Of a stretch of DNA of 64,000 bases, positions 57,795 to 64,000 are shown piece after piece; within the stretch, counting starts at the first letter, position 1, and each line of letters opens with the position of its first letter. The stretch comes from Carnegiea gigantea (taxonomy: Eukaryota; Streptophyta; Magnoliopsida; Caryophyllales; Cactaceae): contig JAKOGI010000183.1 of NCBI GenBank assembly GCA_029747015.1, forward strand, positions 436,501 to 500,500. The letters run 5' to 3'. A program made the translations under genes and the position numbers. The notes under the pieces are model-generated. The model did not search any database, was not told where the DNA came from, and worked only from the letters and a program-made list of their open reading frames with translations.

Positions 57795-60700
57795 TCTTGG
57801 GACTTTGATAAACGGTAATTGGTATGATGCATCTTCTGTTATTATGCATTTTCTTCTTTTCGCTTTTTGATCATTGATTATTTTTGGGACTTTTGAATTT
57901 TGATGCATGGTTATGAATTATGATTGATAGCATTAATTTAGAAGGATTTAAAAATGTAAGCTTAGGGTGTTGTGTGATAAAATTAGTTATTTAGATAGCA
58001 GATAGTAGTTCAAATAGTAGACAGCAGTTTAGCTAGTTGATAACATTTCTAATTAGCTGTTAGTATATAGCTGTTGAGATAAATGGTTAAGACAAATGTG
58101 TTTGGTAAATTTAACTGTTGGATTAGCAAATTAATGTAAATTGATATAAAAAAATATAAATAATTTTCAAATATAAAATTTCCAAATGATATTTTTTTGG
58201 CCAAAAAATATAAAATGCTACTTCTATATTTAAAAGCTAATACTATTAGTTTTTTAAAAATACTGTTTAAAATGCTAAATGCTACTTAAAATGCTAGTTA
58301 AAATACTAGACTATCGAACACTAAAAATTAACTAATTAGTATATTAACTTTAGTCGAAATACTAAACACTACTTAAAACATTGTTGTCGAGCATGGCCTC
58401 TATTGCACTATTTATAGAAAACATCCTGTTGATTTTGAGTTGGTATTAAATATAAATTATGACAAAAGTTAATATGGAATTTTAGCCGAGTGTCACAGTT
58501 TTATATAACTTTAGAATTCTTAATACAATCAAATTTTATAAAACAAATATGTAAATCCTATATATATTAACTTGTCACATTCCATCTTATTAAATTTTAC
58601 ATAAGGATTATTTAATATGTTTTTACTAGTGTTTTTCTGGTAATTGTTTATATGCTTTTTTAATAATCATGTGTAGAATTTGAGTCCGAAGTTACGCCTT
58701 TCACAATAAATGTGAATGACGTAAATATGTTTAAGGGGGATATGCTCGTGCCTCTAATCTTAACAAAATCTAGGGCTGTCAAACAGGTCAGATCGGATTA
58801 TATTTATATTCATCTTGAACTTAAACGGCTTGATAAATCCTTAACCTGAACCTAATCCATTTATTAAATAGGTTAAAAACCTTGACCTGTACTCTTTTAT
58901 TTTTTAAACGGCCTGAAATTTACCTATTAATCCATTTAATATAAATAAGTCATATTCAAATTATCCGATTACCTATTTATTAGCTTTATATTTTGACTAA
59001 AATATGATTATCAAGCATTATAAATCAATTTTTTGATTTTAATATAGCATCATAATGCAAATATTGTCTATGATTCTCAAGAATCACAATCACAAACTCA
59101 AATATCAACTTGATTAAATCCCATTTTCACAATTCCCCCCCCAAAAAGTACATGATAATTGGGTAAATTAATCAATTTATTTAATCTATTTAATTAAATG
59201 AGTTAAATAAGTATTTTTTTATGTGTTAAAATTCTCAACCTGACCCAATTAATCAAATTGGTGAAATGTGTCAACCTATTTAATTAAACAGGTTGAAAAT
59301 TTTTACCCAAACCCACTTAATTTTGTGTTCAATATTGGATTAACTTTTGACAGGCCTTAGTGAAAACCAAAGTACAGTTAACTGTAGTGAGCTATTGCAA
59401 TGGGAGCTTTTTAATTAAACGGGTTTTGTTTAGTCTAAAGCTGTTAATGCACACCAGATTGAACATCCAACAAGTGGTGTGGCTCACTGGCTCTAGAGGA
59501 TTTGTAGCAATGGTAGTAGTGTGTTGTCAATTTGCAACTCTCTTAGATTGTCTTCTATTACTTAACTCTAAAAATTTATTTTTATTTGTACTGTTCAATT
59601 ATGCCTTATTAGGCTATGAATGATCGAAAAAAATAAAATAAAATGAGAGCTTTTTACGTTTTCTTTTTCTTCAACGCCAAAAAAAGAAGGGAAACTTTTG
59701 TCGTTCATATTACTTGCTCCAACTACTTCAAAGGGAAATATCAACAGTGTACATATAATATAAGTAGGGGATTACAGCTAGTGAAGTATCTATATGTAAA
59801 ATCGCTAGCAGTAATCTCTTCCTTAAATTATATGTACATTTTTATAATATGTTATTCCTCAAATTTTGAGTATGTTAGGCAGGACTCTCCTACCTCTATG
59901 AATATTGTTCGAGAAAGCTTAGGGTTGGACAGATAGCTAAGTGTTCATGTCGTAAGGGATGACACTTCGACTATCAAAAGAATTACGAGGAGTTAGAGGA
60001 AGCATCATTGATACTTTTTTCAAGGGTTCATTGAGCTCGTGTGGCAAATGAGTTTAGTTGATTAGAATAGCAGATTAGGTATCAGTTTTTGCCCATTTTG
60101 CCGTTTAGTGTTTAGTACTCTTCGTTCTTTTATTAGTAGTTGTAGTTATGCCTTTTAGCGGTCCTATTATTTGATACCTAGTGGTACCTTTATGGGATTT
60201 TCCCAACTAGTAATCGAAAAAAAAGTTATCCCTTTGACCATATATAGTTAGCAATTTGTTATTATTATTATTACGTGCTAATTAAAAAAATAAAAAATCA
60301 AGGTGTCCATTTTTAAGTTTTGGAAATCTAGTTAGTGATAATTTACTTATAGTATTATTGTCGTGTTTATTTTATATGCTTGTAGTGGTATGATCTTAGC
60401 AGAATTATTATTATCACATACACTTTTGGTTGTTTAAGATACCATGCTGGCCCTTTTTATATTGCTTTTATATGTGACTTTGAGAATTTCATGTTTATAT
60501 TACTTTCACTTGCCAAAAGATTTTTAACTTCAAAAATGATTTCGTATGAAAACTTTTTTGTGGGTCTCTTGCAATTGGTCTCTCTGAGGGTAAAAATATT
60601 TGCAGAAATAAGATTGCTTGCATTTAAATCTTCTTAAACTCGACGAAAGCTCGATCCATACTAAGAGTAGTTGCAATAGTAATTGTTGTTGTACTATAAT

Positions 60701-62708
60701 AGTGTCTAAAATTTTGAAAGCTTTTAAAATTAAGTTTGCTATTTTAACACATAAAGGCATGCAAGGCTGAATGGGAAGAATCATGACATGAATGATCAAT
60801 GGATTGATTTATTTATTTGATTTTTGGATTTTTGGTGTTGGGGGAATTTCATTGTCTCGAAAAGCCCTACATTAGCTATCATTTTATGGTTTTACTAATC
60901 TTTTGTAGTGTAAATAAAATGTAACGATGGATGTGAGTGGAATTTAGATCCAGATTACTTGTAACAACTCTCATAAATTTTACCAATTAAGATAACTAAT
61001 ACTTATATTTTAATCTTTTAATTAATATTGAACAACAACAAAGAATAAAAATTTGAACAAAAAGGATCCTTTACATGGAAAAGGCACGAGTAAAACGGGC
61101 AGAATCTGAATATCTGAGGGGGGCCATTATATTTGCAATAGAAGTTATCTTCTTCAAAAACGTTTGTACACAAATTGGGTTCATTAGCGTGTAAAATTTG
61201 GACAATTTGCATACATTGGTCGGAGTTGGAGGCATCATCAGATCATCTTCAGGTATAATAGTAATATTTTTTCGTCTAGTTAATCAATATGCATCGAGGG
61301 TGATGATATATCTCTTATCACAAGATATTTATAAATGTCTTGATTCAAGATAAAAATTAATGTGTCCTGTATTTAAATAACCAAAATTTTAATAATTATA
61401 ATTCATTATAAATTGCGAACTTTAAATAATATTCGCCAGCTACGCGAACGTACACAGATGACACCCTAATTAGGTAAATTTTATCTGCAAAGAAGCATGA
61501 TATGCATAATGTTATAAATGTTAAAAAATATGGATTAAAAGATGATTCTGTCCCATCTGTAAGTTGTAACGCACTTTCATTATTCAATCATACCTTTTTT
61601 TTTTGAACTTAAAACATAACAATATGATTTTTAGGCTTGCAACAAAACATTTGTCATTTTACTATGCACTATTTTGCATTATATGTGTGATATACGTCTT
61701 ATGAAAAAACACGTCTTAAAATATCTTGTTTTAACCTAACTTAATAAATTACATAATTTAAAATCACAATTTAATACATGATAATATAGCTTTTAAAGTA
61801 ACTGAAGATATTTAAGAGGTGTTTTATATAATATATTTGCCATGTTATAACTCCATCTCGATTTAATCTAATAGAATTAATTAGTCGCTATATACAACAA
61901 GGAGAGATAAGAGAGAATACATTATTGAACAAAAGAAAGAATCCACGATTGAACTTTATCTTCCAAGCAAATTAATTATAGGAAAGTACTCACCAATTGT
62001 AAACATTTTTTTAACCCAGACTTAACTATAACTAATCCTTTTTTTCTTTTTTAAACTAAAAGTAAGTGCAGATTATCCCTCTAGGTCTCTATTTTAGGGA
62101 TATTCAACAAGGCTTGCTTTTTCAAAAGGGTTGGAAAATTAAGCCCAAGACTCGTCGTATGCCCACAAGAATTCTCATCACAGAGAAAACTTGCACCTCT
62201 CAGATATCGAACCGATGAGGCAATGAATGCACAATATTTATATCATACTCCTGAAAGCACATACTCATACGAATCATATCAGCAGATCAGAGTTATATTA
62301 AAAAATTAATATATGATAAATACACACGTAAAAAATATATATATACGTGGACAATAAAAGTACGTGCTCATAAAAGCATATACAAAATTGCCGTGAAGGC
62401 GTGAATACAAGGCTGTCCTCCTCATGTCCTAAAATCAAGCCGTAAAAATTGTGCGTAGGATCAAGGAAGGGAACCTAATAGAATGACAAAAGGGGTAAAC
62501 AAATACAAGAACCTCAAGCACGTACGATTCCTTTTATTAATTCACAAATGTACGGAACAAAACTTACATTTTTCATGCAATCTAACCCCCCCCCCCCCAA
62601 AAATAACCTCGAAAATCTCCAAGGTAAAATTTAAAAAGAATTAAAGAAGACACCAAACAAAAAAAATTTACAAAAGAGTACGAAAAAATGAATGAATGAA
62701 TCCTAACC
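57795..62708. other. Gene-free region
   Basis: 57,960-58,400 looks like an eroded MITE (GTGTTTGGTAAATTTAACTG and inverted AGTATTAAG words). 58771-59359 is a TIR element. 59360-62700 is AT-rich, with a C13A5 tract at 62586-62603. The open frames at 59360-59623 and 59643-59936 give no recognisable product. No gene or RNA was recognised. Confidence 0.55.
58771..59359. mobile_element. TIR element with TAGGGCTGTCAAA ends, hAT-like candidate
   Basis: The left end TAGGGCTGTCAAAC and right end (inverted) TAAGGCCTGTCAAAAG match with one gap. The interior repeats CCTGACCC, GGTTAAAAACC and TTTAATTAAACAGG words. About 589 bp, no open frame of note. Confidence 0.6.
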
Positions 62709-63335
62709 TTACTCTGAATTATGTTTCATATCCTTGTAAAATTGAGCAATGAACATCTCAGCCTTTGAATCAATCAACTCATCCCCTTCAAGCCCATCAT
62801 AATAGGCATCACCCTCTTCACCATCGGTGATTCCAAGATCCTGTAAGCTTTGAACCGAGTGGTACGTACTAATCGTGTCCCCTCCTAGGGAGGAGGATGA
62901 GTGGGAGTGGCGCATGGAGAAGTAGGATCCCTCGGATTGACCTCCAGGGGATCCCATTGCCGCTCCGGGGGATCCCATGTGCCATCCCCCGCTGCCCCAC
63001 TCGGGGGACGGCGGAGGGAGCAAAAGAGGCGGAGGTGGTGGCGGCGGTGACAGCATGCTGCCACCAACGCTGTCCTGGAGGTGAAAGGGGCGAACAGACC
63101 CCACCAGTCTCGTCAGGGCATCGTTGGTGACAGAAGCAGGGAGGGGCAGCGCGGTAGAAGACGGGTTATTGCTTCCCGTCTTCTTCCCGCTTTTCTTCCT
63201 CCTCAGCATGTGCATGGCCACCCTGATCACATGCATCGGCCCTGCACCTTTCTTCGCGAAAGTAGGGCAAGACGGGGACTTTTTAATCCCTCCATGGGCG
63301 TTAGGCTCTTTCCTGGCCAAGGCTTCGTCAGTCAT
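62709..63335 (-). CDS. DUF761-domain protein
   Basis: A single exon encodes 208 residues, from ATG at 63333-63335 (MTDEALARKE) to TAA 62709-62711. The C-terminus holds the short DUF761 motif (190-206, DSKAEMFIAQFYKDM), found in a large plant-only family sometimes labelled cotton fibre expressed proteins. The N-terminal half has a basic conserved block (SPSCPTFAKKG, HVIRVAMHMLRRKK, 20-48). The middle is disordered, with a Pro run (97-110), GSPGAAMGSPGG repeats and a Ser-rich segment. An acidic stretch (172-188) precedes DUF761. The biochemical role is unknown. A TATA-like element lies about 235 bp upstream. Confidence 0.9.
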   Translation of the reverse strand: MTDEALARKEPNAHGGIKKSPSCPTFAKKGAGPMHVIRVAMHMLRRKKSGKKTGSNNPSSTALPLPASVTNDALTRLVGSVRPFHLQDSVGGSMLSPPPPPPPLLLPPPSPEWGSGGWHMGSPGAAMGSPGGQSEGSYFSMRHSHSSSSLGGDTISTYHSVQSLQDLGITDGEEGDAYYDGLEGDELIDSKAEMFIAQFYKDMKHNSE

Positions 63336-64000
63336 TATGGTTACAAATTTGATTCGAAGCCAACCACAAAGATCGATCTCAATGACTGATGAAAGAAAAA
63401 TGTAGGAGGGATCGAGTTGATTTTTCCCCCTTGAGGGATCCTAATTAATTTATTGCATGGACTTCTTATTCCTGCATGGGGTTTGCTGCTCTCTCGCCTG
63501 ACCTGTGGAGAACAGGCGAGAGGTAAAAATTAGGTGTTTTGATGGGAGGAAGGGATGGAGAGGTGGGTATTTTTATACTATAGGAAGATCTAAAAATGGG
63601 TGTCTTTGAGCATAATTAGAGAATGGAAGTTTTATTTGGAAGCTCACGTTTTGAATATGATAGAGTATATTTTTACCAAAATTTTAGTTGTCAAGCTTAA
63701 ATGTAGAAGAAAACACAAAGTATTGTCTAGATTCATAATATTCAGAAAGAAGGGGAACCGACCACAATTATATTTAATCTTTTTTTTTTGGGCTTAAGAA
63801 GGCAAAAAATATTAACATATAATTCAATCCAACTTATATATATTCATATATATTACTTATAAAACATAATCTAGGATAGATAACATAATTTTTGGGGATC
63901 ATCAGCACATAATTTTCTTTTTTAGTGTAGGGTTAACATTTTTATTTTGTTCTTGGGAGAAATGAGCGTTTCATTTGTTAGTCATGAATTTCGTAGAACT
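63336..64000. other. Upstream region of the DUF761 gene
   Basis: Contains the putative TATA box and a leader with a GCTCTCTCGCCTGACCTG...CAGGCGAGAG hairpin-capable inverted repeat at about 63490-63522. Beyond 63,600 the sequence is AT-rich without recognised features. Confidence 0.55.
63569..63577 (-). promoter_or_regulatory. TATA box of the DUF761 gene
   Basis: On the minus strand TATAAAAAT lies about 235 bp upstream of the start codon, leaving room for a leader of about 200 nt. Confidence 0.55.

Noticed and set aside
59360..59936. Two open frames of about 90 codons
   Set aside because: No recognisable domains, poor composition, no supporting promoter or splice context.
1..64000. CRISPR arrays, bacterial operons, organellar or viral insertions
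   Set aside because: Direct repeats present are microsatellites, MITE words or tandem duplications; no spacer-repeat layout, no prokaryotic gene clusters, no organellar genes were seen.

Overview
This window is nuclear DNA from a flowering plant. Intron-containing genes sit in an AT-rich background full of small transposons. The gene families (NAC, ALOG/LSH, U-box/ARM ligase, DUF3511, DUF761) are typical of land plants. Several SINE tails ending in TTG or GTG triplets, plus an Au-SINE 3' end, suggest a eudicot, most likely an asterid; that placement is inference. No bacterial, organellar or viral genome segment was seen.

Layout. 2117-3513 (+): the last two exons of a NAC transcription factor whose first exon is not in the window. 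5104-12597 (-): a complete 8-exon UTP7/WDR46 gene for the small-subunit processome, with promoter motifs typical of ribosome-biogenesis genes. 12.9-20.3 kb: gene-free and rich in MITEs, SINEs and one miniature copia-type LTR element. 20346-20924 and 30726-31388 (both -): two closely similar single-exon ALOG/LSH genes about 10 kb apart. 32-37 kb: gene-free, with a striking 10-bp-periodic, heat-shock-element-like array. 37450-41123 (-, plus a likely 5' UTR exon near 43.5 kb): a 5-exon U-box/ARM-repeat E3 ligase of 727 residues. 47241-51805 (-): a 4-exon peptidase S26-fold protein lacking both catalytic residues. 54185-54421 (+): a small DUF3511 protein, followed at once by a 3.2 kb solo LTR with a perfect 5-bp target duplication. 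57.8-62.7 kb: gene-free. 62709-63335 (-): a DUF761 protein.

The genes form no operon or pathway. Two encode regulators of organ boundaries and development (ALOG pair), one a NAC regulator, one a ribosome-biogenesis factor, one a ubiquitin ligase, and three poorly understood plant proteins. Exon joins were made by hand from GT/AG sites, family continuity and reading-frame arithmetic. The four-, five- and eight-exon models each give an uninterrupted frame of 180, 728 and 532 codons including stop. The most notable observations are the decamer HSE-like array (33400-33579), the S26 pseudoprotease, the ALOG pair, the miniature copia element, and the solo LTR beside the DUF3511 gene.
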